Positions 1 to 8,230 of a stretch of 27,394 nucleotides of DNA are shown in pieces (position 1 is the first letter of the stretch; the number at the start of each line of letters is the position of its first letter). Under the pieces are notes generated by a model. The model ran no database searches. It had not been told where the DNA came from and saw nothing but the letters and a program-made list of their open reading frames with translations. The stretch comes from CAUZEO01 sp963578625. Its GTDB lineage: Bacteria; Verrucomicrobiota; Kiritimatiellia; SLOV01. The position numbers were made by a program, and so were the translations under genes. Location of the stretch: positions 1 through 27,394 of the forward strand of contig CAUZEO010000027.1 of the NCBI GenBank assembly GCA_963578625.1. The letters run 5' to 3'.

Positions 1-1
1 C

Positions 2-451
2 CCCGATCCGGCAAAAACTGGTGAAATTGCGGAGTTAATCGAGCGGCGCGGCGGCCTTGGCGCGTGTTACGGAGGCATCGGCATTAACGGGCACATCGCA
101 TTCAATGAGCCGCCGGAGCCGGATGAAGACATAGAGGCCGATGCGTTCATGGCTTTACCGACTCGCGTATTGTCTTTGAGCAGGGAGACGCGGACAATCA
201 ACGCCAACACGGTAGGCGGAGAAATATCCGTGATTCCGCGGCGGGCTATCACGGTAGGAATGAAAGATATCCTGGGTGCGCAGCGCCTCCGGTTCTATTG
301 CAATCGTCCGTGGCAAAGCGCGGTAATCCGTCGCGTGCTGCATGGACCCGTGACACCCCACTGTCCCGCGTCCTTCTTGCGCACGCATCCAGACGCATCC
401 ATCACGATTGCCGACTACGTTTCGCAACCGCCCGATATTCGCCTGCGGTAG
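2..451 (+). CDS. nagB: Glucosamine-6-phosphate deaminase/isomerase (NagB-like), 5' end outside window
   Basis: The frame is open from base 2 and ends with TAG at 449-451, giving 149 codons of the C-terminal part. The key motif GGIGINGHIAFNEPP matches the NagB active-site segment (GxGxxGHIAFNEP), including the catalytic His and the following Glu. Downstream 'TRVLSLSRETRTINA' and 'VPRRAITVG'-like text (here IPRRAITVGM) are typical of the family. The known reaction is GlcN6P to fructose-6-phosphate plus ammonia in the cytosol. The Asn before the GH, where the E. coli enzyme has Asp, also occurs in other NagB proteins. The divergent C-terminus (CNRPWQSAVIRRVLHGP) suggests a NagB-like paralogue, so the substrate may be a related amino sugar. 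It converges on the kinase gene, with stops 7 bp apart and no clear terminator between them. The start lies upstream of the window. Confidence 0.85.
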   Translation, partial: PDPAKTGEIAELIERRGGLGACYGGIGINGHIAFNEPPEPDEDIEADAFMALPTRVLSLSRETRTINANTVGGEISVIPRRAITVGMKDILGAQRLRFYCNRPWQSAVIRRVLHGPVTPHCPASFLRTHPDASITIADYVSQPPDIRLR

Positions 452-458
452 GCGAGGT

Positions 459-1343
459 TCAGCTTGCGAGTTCTTTGCGGATCACGTCATTGTATTCCGG
501 GATTGCGCCACGCATGCTGGCAACGTACGCGCCAAGAGCGTTTCCGGTTTCGGCAGCTTCGGCGGCGGGTTTTCCCTGAAGATAATCGAGCAGGAATCCG
601 GCACTGAAAGCATCTCCTGAACCAACGGTGTCCGCGACTTGGACCTTTCTTCCCCCGCACCGGGTGTGCGAACCCTCGGCAAAAACATGACAGCCGTCGG
701 CGCCCAGGGTCAGCAGGAGAGCCTTCAACTTCCATTGATCCGCAAGGCGCTCAGCAAACGTCTCCAGCTTCAGCTTCTGGCCGAAGAGGAGTTCGCCGAG
801 TATGTCGACCTCTTCCGCATTCAGCTTCACGATCGTGGCATACCAAAGAGACCGTTCGATCCAGGCTCGATCGTAATAGGCTTGTCTCAAATTTACGTCG
901 TAAAGCATTTCAATCCCGGGCAGGCGGTCCAACATTGAATAAAGGCTCTGGCGGGAACTTTGTGAACGCTGAACGATCGTGCCGAAACAGACCACGCGCG
1001 GAGCATAAGCGATGATTGCCGAGGGAATTTCCATCGGGTCAATGTGATCGTACGCCACGTTCTCGTGAATGGTGTAGGAAGGCTGTCCGCCCGTAGAAAG
1101 ATCCACATCGACCGTTCCAGTTTGATAATCCGGATCGATCTGCATAAAATCGTTACGAATCCCCAGTCCCAACATCTCACCGAGCGCCCGGCGGCCCCGT
1201 TCGTCGTCTCCTACCCGTGAAACGTAGGCTGTTTCCATGCGGCACCGGGAAAGATGCGCAGCGAGGTTGAGCGGTGCACCGCCCAGAAACTCCTCACCGT
1301 CGATGATATCGTATAGAATTTCGCCAAATGCCAGCGCTCTCAT
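459..1343 (-). CDS. PfkB-family sugar kinase (fructokinase-like)
   Basis: This 294-residue cytosolic ribokinase/PfkB-fold kinase is of normal family length. The N-terminal strand LAFGEILYDII and glycine motif GGAPLNLAAHL (residues 21-31) bind the sugar. VKLNAEE (172-178) and LGADG (213-217) are family landmarks. PfkB signature 2, DTVGSGDAFSAG, lies at 238-249, with the catalytic base predicted at Asp244. It resembles fructokinases most; a 2-keto-3-deoxygluconate or other ketose kinase is possible. It is the last gene of the minus-strand run that starts at 4130, 32 bp after the preceding isomerase. The ATG at 1343 is the natural start because the first strand follows immediately, although no good Shine-Dalgarno site is visible. 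The expected role is phosphorylating the ketose released by the upstream isomerases and dehydrogenase, with NagB feeding the same fructose-6-phosphate pool. Confidence 0.88.
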   Translation of the reverse strand: MRALAFGEILYDIIDGEEFLGGAPLNLAAHLSRCRMETAYVSRVGDDERGRRALGEMLGLGIRNDFMQIDPDYQTGTVDVDLSTGGQPSYTIHENVAYDHIDPMEIPSAIIAYAPRVVCFGTIVQRSQSSRQSLYSMLDRLPGIEMLYDVNLRQAYYDRAWIERSLWYATIVKLNAEEVDILGELLFGQKLKLETFAERLADQWKLKALLLTLGADGCHVFAEGSHTRCGGRKVQVADTVGSGDAFSAGFLLDYLQGKPAAEAAETGNALGAYVASMRGAIPEYNDVIRKELAS

Positions 1344-1375
1344 ATGTTTTTACCGATACTTTTGATGCTCATTCC

Positions 1376-2260
1376 TTAGCCCCAGTGCATTTCGATCTTG
1401 TTCCTTAGAAACATTGCGCTTCTTTTTAGTTCGTCAAATCCGTTTACGCCATCCTCAATACTGATCCATCCGTCAAAGTCTACGCCCTTGAGAGTTGAAA
1501 AAATTGCATCGTAGTCGTTCAAACCCTGGCCGATTTCGCCGTGATGAAGCCGTTCCGCGTAGCCAATGCTGTCCATTTCCTCATTTCGAAGGTCTTCGAG
1601 TGACCCTCCCTTGAGCGACCGATCGCTCGCATGCATGGTAACGACGCGATTCTTGACGCGATCGAGCAGTTCCAACGGATCTTCGCCGGCAAGAATCGTA
1701 TTACTGGGGTCGAAGTTAACTCCAAAATTATCATCATGGATCTGGTCGATCAATTCGCAGAATACATCCGCGTGCTGAGCGAATTCGGGATACGACCAGT
1801 AATTGTCTTTATAGTGATTCTCGATATTCAATATGATTCCGCACTGTTTCGCGTGCGGGAGGCAGGCCTCAATGCATTCGACAGCGTAGCGGATTCCATC
1901 CTCCCGGGAGACCTCCTTCCTGCGTTGTCCTGAGAGCACCCGGCAATAGGAGCCGCCGAGCTCGACGGCCATATCAATCCAGGCTTTTTCGAGATCCACC
2001 TGCTTTTGCCGAAACGCAGGATCCGGATGCGTAAAATCAGGAGAGCAGCAGAGCATCGGGATTCTGCGCCCCTGGTCTTCCACCATCCGTCGGAAACCTG
2101 CCCAGGACTCCTTATTCTTCAGTTCCAGGAATCCGCAAAAAAACTCGAGCCCGTCGATGTCCAATTTTCCGGTCAATTCGATCCACTCTCGGACCGACAT
2201 CTCTCCAGTAACGCAGAGCGGATCCATAAAAGCTTTGGGAAAGGCGGCCAGTTCAGGCAT
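1376..2260 (-). CDS. Sugar phosphate isomerase/epimerase (xylose-isomerase-like TIM barrel)
   Basis: This 294-residue protein has the AP-endonuclease-2/xylose-isomerase-like TIM-barrel layout. The four acidic/His metal ligands of the family appear in order: Glu147 in LNIENH, Asp184 in VNFDPSN, His210 in VTMHASD and Glu269 in ISIEDG. Members isomerise or epimerise ketoses, inosose or hydroxypyruvate using a divalent metal. A cytosolic role is expected, since no signal peptide is seen. It lies 34 bp downstream of the alcohol dehydrogenase and 32 bp upstream of the kinase, so it is probably in the same operon. The start ATG at 2260 is preceded by a weak GAGAG element. The exact substrate is not readable from sequence; the pairing with a second family member (3330-4130) and a dehydrogenase points to a short oxidise-epimerise-reduce or keto-sugar pathway. 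Confidence 0.85.
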   Translation of the reverse strand: MPELAAFPKAFMDPLCVTGEMSVREWIELTGKLDIDGLEFFCGFLELKNKESWAGFRRMVEDQGRRIPMLCCSPDFTHPDPAFRQKQVDLEKAWIDMAVELGGSYCRVLSGQRRKEVSREDGIRYAVECIEACLPHAKQCGIILNIENHYKDNYWSYPEFAQHADVFCELIDQIHDDNFGVNFDPSNTILAGEDPLELLDRVKNRVVTMHASDRSLKGGSLEDLRNEEMDSIGYAERLHHGEIGQGLNDYDAIFSTLKGVDFDGWISIEDGVNGFDELKRSAMFLRNKIEMHWG

Positions 2261-2294
2261 TCAGGAACTCTCGATTCGAAATCTAATCATCTAC

Positions 2295-3323
2295 TCATCC
2301 GCCCGGGATCAATACCGCCTTTGCGATCTTGCATGCATACATCGTTTCGAAAGCGTCTTTCCACTCCCCAAGCTTCCAGGTCCCTCCGATCAGCGGCGTT
2401 ACATCGAGTTGACCGCTGGCCATCATGGCAATGATTCGCTCCCAGATCGGCCAATTGTGGCTAAAGCTACCTTGGATGGTCACGTTCTTCTGGACGGCAG
2501 CGTCGAGGCTGAAATTGAGTGGCTGCGGCCCCCACCCCACTTTACTGATCCACCCCGATGGCCGGACCGCATCAATGGCAAGCTGAAGCGCAGAAGACGC
2601 GCCTGCCGCGTCGATCACGCCGTCACAACCCAATCCGTCGCGCTGCATAGCCCATTCCGCCGCGCCTTCGGTCAAGGCGGTACAGCCCACCGCGCGGACG
2701 ACTTCCAGGCGCATTTCGTCTGCCGGCAGACCGATGACGGCGACTTCGGCACCGCACATTTTGGCCATCATTCCGGAAAGGATTCCGATGGGTCCCGGAC
2801 CAACCACCAGCACTCGGTCACCCGGCCTGACACGGCCATTATTCACGACCGCATTGTAGGCGACGCAACACGGCTCTGTCAGCGCGCCGTGTTCGAACGG
2901 GACCGGGTCCGGAAGGCGGTGAAGGATTCGCTGCGGCACCGGTGCGTACCTTCGCATCGCGCCGTCTACCACGGCGCCGTACCCACGTCGGCCCGGATCG
3001 AGATTGTATAGGCCCTGCCGGGTCAATGGGCTGTCCGGATCGACGACCGCGGCGGTTTCACTCACGGCGCGGTCACCCACGCCCCATCCCGTGACCTGTT
3101 TTCCAACGTCCCGAATGATCCCGCAGAATTCGTGTCCCAGGACCACCGGGTAGTTCATCGGCCAGCTTGCGCTGCCCTGCCACATGTGCAGATCGCTACC
3201 GCAGACTCCGACCGCCTGAACTTCCAATAGGACTTCGTCCGGAGCAATTTCTGCCTCGGGCACAATCCGAAGCTCAACGGAGAGCGGCTCGGGCGCGTAG
3301 TTAACTAGGGCCGTGTCCGACAT
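2295..3323 (-). CDS. Zinc-dependent medium-chain alcohol/polyol dehydrogenase lacking the structural-zinc cysteines
   Basis: This 342-residue MDR-family oxidoreductase has a GroES-like N-terminal half and a Rossmann C-terminal half. Catalytic zinc ligands are visible: Cys41 in GVCGSDLH, His64 with Glu65 in GHEFCG, and Glu150 in ALTEPCCVAYN. The NAD(P) motif VVGPGPIG is at 173-180. It resembles sorbitol, threonine and glucose dehydrogenases that oxidise a secondary hydroxyl of a sugar or polyol. The lobe that usually holds four Cys for structural zinc reads DPDSPLTRQGLYNLDPGRRGYG and has no Cys, so this protein should bind only the catalytic zinc. Its start is 6 bp after the stop of the upstream TIM-barrel gene, indicating co-transcription. 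No Shine-Dalgarno site is evident before the ATG at 3323. Confidence 0.87.
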   Translation of the reverse strand: MSDTALVNYAPEPLSVELRIVPEAEIAPDEVLLEVQAVGVCGSDLHMWQGSASWPMNYPVVLGHEFCGIIRDVGKQVTGWGVGDRAVSETAAVVDPDSPLTRQGLYNLDPGRRGYGAVVDGAMRRYAPVPQRILHRLPDPVPFEHGALTEPCCVAYNAVVNNGRVRPGDRVLVVGPGPIGILSGMMAKMCGAEVAVIGLPADEMRLEVVRAVGCTALTEGAAEWAMQRDGLGCDGVIDAAGASSALQLAIDAVRPSGWISKVGWGPQPLNFSLDAAVQKNVTIQGSFSHNWPIWERIIAMMASGQLDVTPLIGGTWKLGEWKDAFETMYACKIAKAVLIPGG

Positions 3324-3329
3324 GATTTT

Positions 3330-4130
3330 CTAGAGACCTGCTTCCATCTGTTTTAATATCTTCAATTCACGGGGAAGATGCACTGCGTGCGGCTCCCAAT
3401 CGATCCATTCGCCGCTGATATAGCCGGAATAATTCGCATCCTTCAAGCATCGCAGTGCACTTTCGTGGTCAGCGACGCCCTCGCCGATGGCGCAAAATTC
3501 GAACTTTCCCGGTTCGGAATCAAAACCATCGTGGACATGAACGTGACGAATCCATGGTTCGAGAATTTCGTATGCCTCCCGCATGCCGAGGTTGCCACTT
3601 CGTACGGGATGCAGGATATCCCAGTTTACGCATACTTGGGGATGGTTCGCCATCCTCATGACGGCAGCCACGTGCTTTGGATCACACCAGTCATCGTGCG
3701 TCTCCATGCAGATTGATACGCCGCATTCCGAAGCCTGGTCGCCCAATGCCGCCAGCGAGACGGCTACCTGCGCGATCGCATCCTCACGCTCCAACCCCTC
3801 GCCAATCTTACCGCCAAACACCCGGATTCGAGGGCAACCGATATCAGCGGCGAGGTCGATTGCGAGCCGCGAATCCTCGATATGCCCGGCAACAGACGCG
3901 GGATCGGCATACATGCAGGAGGTCGCGAGGCAACAAAGATCTACTCCGGAATCTGAAACGGACGCTCGGATCTCCGCACGAAGCCCAGGCGAAGCATCGA
4001 ATTCGATGCCGTGGGCATGATCTGACTGCGATCTCGGTTCGACAGCGACATACCCGTATTCACGGGCCATTTGCAACATCTCGCAAAGACCCAGTTCGGG
4101 ACAGGAAAAGCTCATGAATGCGTAGTTCAT
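3330..4130 (-). CDS. Sugar phosphate isomerase/epimerase (xylose-isomerase-like TIM barrel), second copy
   Basis: This 266-residue protein begins on the first beta strand (MNYAFMSFSCPELGL) and carries the family metal ligands Glu143 (METHDDW), Asp171 (VNWDILH), His200 (VHVHDG) and Glu241 (ISGEWID). It is clearly diverged from the 1376-2260 homologue, so it is not a recent duplicate. It is the first gene of a four-gene minus-strand set (isomerase, dehydrogenase, isomerase, kinase), separated by 143 bp from the upstream MFS gene. The start context GACCTATG resembles AACCTATG at the hydrolase gene, again without a clear Shine-Dalgarno site. It is cysteine-rich for a cytosolic TIM barrel (Cys10, 16, 66, 67, 72, 99, 136, 141 and others). 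The substrate is unknown; a keto-sugar or sugar acid is likely from context. Confidence 0.84.
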   Translation of the reverse strand: MNYAFMSFSCPELGLCEMLQMAREYGYVAVEPRSQSDHAHGIEFDASPGLRAEIRASVSDSGVDLCCLATSCMYADPASVAGHIEDSRLAIDLAADIGCPRIRVFGGKIGEGLEREDAIAQVAVSLAALGDQASECGVSICMETHDDWCDPKHVAAVMRMANHPQVCVNWDILHPVRSGNLGMREAYEILEPWIRHVHVHDGFDSEPGKFEFCAIGEGVADHESALRCLKDANYSGYISGEWIDWEPHAVHLPRELKILKQMEAGL

Positions 4131-4273
4131 AGGTCAAGACTGAAGGATGGTACTCTACTGCCTTGGAGTGAGACAGATCAAACCCGGTGAGGAGAGACCC
4201 GGAAGCGAGCAGGATTCAATGTTGGGGACACCCGATAGGCTACGGTACTCAGCCCCACGGCCGGTCGGGCACA

Positions 4274-6424
4274 TCAAGACGAGTCGGAGGCCCGTCTCTC
4301 TTCCTCGATGACCGTCCACAGGAAAAGCAACCCCAGGGCGGAAACACGGTCAAAAGCGACAGACAGCGAATCTCCAAGAATCGCGCTGTCGAGGCATTGC
4401 GACATCCGGGGATACTCCTCTTGCTGGAAGAGGTCACGTAGCTTGGCCCTGGTGGCGTCGGGGAGCAGAGGAACGTCATCTTCGGTCAGGATGTAGTTCA
4501 ATCCCTCTCCTGATTTCTCCTGCTCGGCGTCAAAAATCTCCACCATCGATTCCCGGCGGCCATAGGCTTCCAAGACATGGAGAAACAGGGAGCGGAGCCA
4601 ATAGGGATCCGGGCGGGAGGGGATTTCAGCGCGCAAAAGCGCCAACAACTCGTCGCGCTTCGCCGCGGAGGAAAGTCCCGTCAAAACATGAAGCCGCGTT
4701 GCGTTACTCGCGGACCCGTAGAACAGGTCCCGCATTTTCTGAGGTGGGACGTCCACGCCCAGGCGATACAACGACTTCATCGCCGCGGCGCTTGCGGAAA
4801 GGTCTTTCGCAGCCAGAATGCGTTGCAGCAGGGTAATGGCACGGCGGTCCCCCAGGTATCCGAGCGTCGTAATTGCTTCGACCCGGATGGGGGAGGTGTC
4901 GGAAGCTGCTTCGCAAGCAACCGCCTCGAATGCCTCCGGGAGTGGTTGCCGATTCAGGAGGCGATAGGCGCGATACCGTTCCGTGGTGTCGGCGGAACCG
5001 GCCCACTTCAATATCATCGCCCGGCTCATCCGGCTGGGGATCATGAGCGCCCCTTCCATGAGAAGCTGCCGGTTTCCGGGAGTGGTTTGAAGTTCGGCCC
5101 GATGCACGCGAAAGATTGTAACCAGGTTTGACGGCATGAGCGCCGCCAGGTCCTTGCTGAATTGCAGCCCGCGTTCGCCGCGAACCAGAATGGTCATCAG
5201 GCAAATGCCGGCGCTCATACAAACCCAAAGTGAAAACACGTTGCTGTACGGATGAATCAATCCGCTGTCCTGCATCCTGGTTAACGGCGCTGTTACCGCG
5301 ACGATGATCGTCGCAACCACGGCACCGACCACGGTAACGATCTGATAAACAACCGACACGGTATAGGAATGAGAGGCGGGTAGCCGAACTGTCTGAAGAC
5401 GATGCAGCACATTGCCGGAAACAGTAAGCGCCGCAGCGGAAAGGGTATACAGGACCGCAACGAAAGCTACGGTGTGGGCGAACGGAATCGCTTCCATCCA
5501 GATCCAACAGATCCCCACGCCGATCAACACGAGTTGACAGCTCGACATCAGCGCCCGAAACGGGATGTGATCGCCGGCAATCCTGAGGGTGACAGCGGCA
5601 AGCAGCGTGCCTCCCATGCTGAGAGCTGTAATAAACAGGATCGTGGCGCTGGAAAACTCGATCACCCTCTTCATGTAATTGATCTGGTACATTACACTGA
5701 TGGAGAGCATCGTAACCAGAAACGTAAAGACAATGACCTGGCGGACATTTCGGGTTCGAAAAGCGATACGAAAGGCTTGGATGAGACCGGCAACCGTTCC
5801 CTCGGTGAGATACCCGGTGGCAGGCATTTTCCGAAGCAAGTAGTATGCGAAAAAATTAGCGATTACGGCGGAGGCAAGAACGAGCATGAAGCCCGCCTCT
5901 TCGGACGCCATTAAATTACCGTCCAACACAAGAAACGCGACAATCATCGCGGGCAGTGCGGAAACCACGTGCCGGATGGTATTACGCGCGACAAAGCTCT
6001 GCATGGTCCGCGCCGGACAGATTGCCTTCTGGGCAACGTACCACGCGCTGATCCCTATGGATCGACAGATGAGGAAGGAGTAATAAATGATCAGAACGCC
6101 GGCGATCTTCCATCCGGACGAAGGCAACAGGGGCAGAAGAAGATAGGCCCCGCCCACAAGAAAGCGCCCGAACCATGCCCTGCGCCAAACGCTTGTTGTT
6201 TCGGCACCGTCCAGAAAGAGGGGCGAAAACAAAGCGGCCAGTCCGGTTACGTAAAACGCAGCATAGATGAGCCCCATGACCAGGTCGCCCGCCCCGTAGA
6301 AAAGTGCGAGCAGCGGAACAACGGAAGTGATTGATAGCGAAGCGCCATACGAATTGAACGACATGTATCGCAGTGCGCGGGCCTGAGCCTCACGCTGCGT
6401 TTTTCTGGAAAGATTCAGGATCAA
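4274..6424 (-). CDS. MFS-type membrane transporter fused to a C-terminal HEAT-like repeat domain
   Basis: This 716-residue protein has two parts. Residues 1 to about 430 hold roughly twelve hydrophobic segments in an MFS-like arrangement, starting with MSFNSYGASLSITSVVPLLA. Residues about 491-716 are soluble and helical, with HEAT-like units such as SPIRVEAITTLGYLGD and RRAITLLQRILAA. The soluble part is probably cytosolic and may gate or sense, which is inference. It ends a tightly packed gene set (hydrolase, NagA-like, amidohydrolase, SDR, EamA) and is 25 bp after the EamA stop. The start is odd: the frame opens with ATG GGT TAA in frame at 6436-6428, and a TTG follows at 6424. The next ATG is residue 22. 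Either TTG is used or codon 3 carries a nonsense mutation. The membrane part is intact. Confidence 0.8.
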   Translation of the reverse strand: MILNLSRKTQREAQARALRYMSFNSYGASLSITSVVPLLALFYGAGDLVMGLIYAAFYVTGLAALFSPLFLDGAETTSVWRRAWFGRFLVGGAYLLLPLLPSSGWKIAGVLIIYYSFLICRSIGISAWYVAQKAICPARTMQSFVARNTIRHVVSALPAMIVAFLVLDGNLMASEEAGFMLVLASAVIANFFAYYLLRKMPATGYLTEGTVAGLIQAFRIAFRTRNVRQVIVFTFLVTMLSISVMYQINYMKRVIEFSSATILFITALSMGGTLLAAVTLRIAGDHIPFRALMSSCQLVLIGVGICWIWMEAIPFAHTVAFVAVLYTLSAAALTVSGNVLHRLQTVRLPASHSYTVSVVYQIVTVVGAVVATIIVAVTAPLTRMQDSGLIHPYSNVFSLWVCMSAGICLMTILVRGERGLQFSKDLAALMPSNLVTIFRVHRAELQTTPGNRQLLMEGALMIPSRMSRAMILKWAGSADTTERYRAYRLLNRQPLPEAFEAVACEAASDTSPIRVEAITTLGYLGDRRAITLLQRILAAKDLSASAAAMKSLYRLGVDVPPQKMRDLFYGSASNATRLHVLTGLSSAAKRDELLALLRAEIPSRPDPYWLRSLFLHVLEAYGRRESMVEIFDAEQEKSGEGLNYILTEDDVPLLPDATRAKLRDLFQQEEYPRMSQCLDSAILGDSLSVAFDRVSALGLLFLWTVIEEERRASDSS

Positions 6425-6449
6425 AAGTTAACCCATAGGTATTTACATT

Positions 6450-7448
6450 TCACTCGGCCGGCGGAATCACGAATTCGTCGGCAGGTCCGGCCTCCTCGGG
6501 GCTTCTTTTTGCCAGGTATATCCTGGGAACGATAATTCCCAGGGAACCGGCGATCAGGAGAACGCCACCCACCCACTGGTTGCCGGTCATTCGTTCACCC
6601 AGAAACGCCGCCGCAATAATCAAGGAGCCAAGGGGAATCAGGGAGTGTCCCGCCTCCGTTGCAATCGGCCCGAGCACCTTGATGATTTTGTACATCAATA
6701 CGTGGCCGATAGAGATCCCCATCAGTCCGGAAAGAAGCAACATGGACCACCGAAAGACGGAGAGTTCCGCCAGGGATCCGTACTCTCCAAACACCAGCAT
6801 CAGGGCAACCAGTCCGGGAGCGGTATAAACACAAATCACGCTGAATGCCAGCACGGAAGGAAAACCTCCCATGTAGTAGCCGACCGATACGCTATAAAGG
6901 CCCCAGCAGGCGGAGGCGCCCAGCACAAGAAAAAGGCCGAAGGGCGAACTTCCCCCGTGGGCAAGGCTGCCGGCGTACATGAGAATGACTCCCAGGACGG
7001 TACCCGCGGCCCCCAGCCAGAATCCGGGACTCCTTGCGAGCGCCCGCTCCCGGTGGAGGAACCAGAATCCGAACAATATTGAAAATGGGAATGCGCACCG
7101 TACGACAAAACTGATGACCGTCGCGTCGTTGTAATACGGCGACCATGCCCAGCAGATCTGGCCGATGATATTGATGAGGGAGGGCACGATAGCGGCTTTC
7201 CAAATACTTCGCCCCCCCGGAATCCTTTTTCGACGAAGCAGAAGAACAGGAACGAACAGCAACGCGGCGAAGCCGTATCGAACACCGTTCGCGGTCCACC
7301 CGTCGATATAGTCCGTGAAGTACTTCAAAATGACCGGCATCGAGGAATAGATAAGGATGCTTCCGAAAAGGCAAAAAACCGCTACGAATCGGCCGTCGGA
7401 TTGAGAAGGTGTGGGAGGAGTTCCGGCTGTAGGAAAGAGAGGCGTCAG
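6450..7448 (-). CDS. EamA/DMT-family permease, probable CTG start
   Basis: This is a drug/metabolite-transporter-superfamily membrane protein with about ten hydrophobic helices in two EamA repeats. It is likely an exporter or importer of a small polar metabolite. From the first in-frame ATG (7340) it has only 296 residues and lacks the start of helix 1. The frame upstream codes for FVAVFCLFGSILIYSSMPVI, a convincing first EamA helix, and it opens only after a TAA at 7455-7453. No ATG, GTG or TTG occurs between them. A CTG at 7448-7446 overlaps the previous gene's TGA as CTGA and has an AAGGT element about 8 bp before it. I therefore choose CTG, giving 332 residues. It is translationally coupled to the SDR gene and precedes the MFS-HEAT gene. 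The substrate is unknown. Confidence 0.78.
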   Translation of the reverse strand: MTPLFPTAGTPPTPSQSDGRFVAVFCLFGSILIYSSMPVILKYFTDYIDGWTANGVRYGFAALLFVPVLLLRRKRIPGGRSIWKAAIVPSLINIIGQICWAWSPYYNDATVISFVVRCAFPFSILFGFWFLHRERALARSPGFWLGAAGTVLGVILMYAGSLAHGGSSPFGLFLVLGASACWGLYSVSVGYYMGGFPSVLAFSVICVYTAPGLVALMLVFGEYGSLAELSVFRWSMLLLSGLMGISIGHVLMYKIIKVLGPIATEAGHSLIPLGSLIIAAAFLGERMTGNQWVGGVLLIAGSLGIIVPRIYLAKRSPEEAGPADEFVIPPAE

Positions 7449-8230
7449 CTTTTACCTTCTCGCAGCTCATAGGTCATTTGAAGCGCAGAGATTCCACCGT
7501 CGACATAGAGCATCTGCCCGGTGATGTACCGGGCGTCATCGGAAGCAAGGAATGCCACCGCCCCCGCAACATCACGGGGAAGACCGATTCGCCCCACCGG
7601 AATCTGCGACTCCAACAGGCGCTGCATGCCCTCGTCATCCTGATGCCCGTAGTCGTTCAACTGGGTGCGGATGAGACCCGGGCCAACCCCGACGACCCGG
7701 ATGCCCTGACCGGCCAGGGTTACCGCCAATCCTCGAACCATCATCAGCACCGCGCCCTTGCTTGCGTCGTACAGCACGAGATCGCGTTCTGCCTGGATGG
7801 AATTGGTGGAACCCGTGCAGATCACGCAGGCGTCAAACTCCCGTTGCCCGACAATCCGCGCAAACTGCTGGCTGGCGAGGAAATACCCGCGAACATTCAG
7901 GTCAAATACCGCCGAGAAATTTTCAGGCGTAGTATCCAGGAACGACGATTCTACGCATGTGCCGGCATTGTTGACGAGACAGTCGACACCATTCATGCAG
8001 GCGGCACCCTCCTCTACGACCTTCCGCGGGCCGTCGGTCGTCGAAAGGTCGGCGTGCACGTAATGACAGGGGCCCAGCGCCCTCATGCGGTCCAGGAAAT
8101 CCGCCGGGGGATCCGGCAAGTGAGAATTAAGCACGACTTCCGCGCCATCCCCCAATAATCCTTCGGCCACGGCCGCGCCGATACCCTCGGTGCTTCCAGT
8201 GACGATTATCCGCTTTCCCGACAGCTTCAT
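7445..8230 (-). CDS. Short-chain dehydrogenase/reductase (classical SDR)
   Basis: This 261-residue NAD(P)-dependent Rossmann oxidoreductase has TGSTEGIG (11-18) as dinucleotide-binding motif, NNAG at 87-90, catalytic Ser141, and Tyr154-x3-Lys158 (YDASK). GDVAGAVAFLAS and GQMLYVDGG-type segments near the C-terminus are typical of the 3-oxoacyl-ACP-reductase/sugar-dehydrogenase branch. Longer upstream starts exist in frame, but MKLSGKRIIVTG is the normal family start and its ATG overlaps the previous stop as ATGA (8230-8227), so I place the start there. Its own TGA overlaps the CTG of the EamA gene. In this cluster a sugar or sugar-lactone/alcohol dehydrogenase role is more likely than fatty-acid synthesis; this is inference. 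Confidence 0.87.
   Translation of the reverse strand: MKLSGKRIIVTGSTEGIGAAVAEGLLGDGAEVVLNSHLPDPPADFLDRMRALGPCHYVHADLSTTDGPRKVVEEGAACMNGVDCLVNNAGTCVESSFLDTTPENFSAVFDLNVRGYFLASQQFARIVGQREFDACVICTGSTNSIQAERDLVLYDASKGAVLMMVRGLAVTLAGQGIRVVGVGPGLIRTQLNDYGHQDDEGMQRLLESQIPVGRIGLPRDVAGAVAFLASDDARYITGQMLYVDGGISALQMTYELREGKS

Noticed and set aside
2..451. Asn in GINGH of the NagB-like fragment where E. coli has the catalytic Asp.
   Set aside because: Asn at this position is found in other NagB proteins, so it is not good evidence for loss of function.
2157..3011. A 284-codon plus-strand frame opposite the isomerase and dehydrogenase genes.
   Set aside because: Composition is Arg/His-rich and motif-free, and it crosses two well-supported minus-strand genes.
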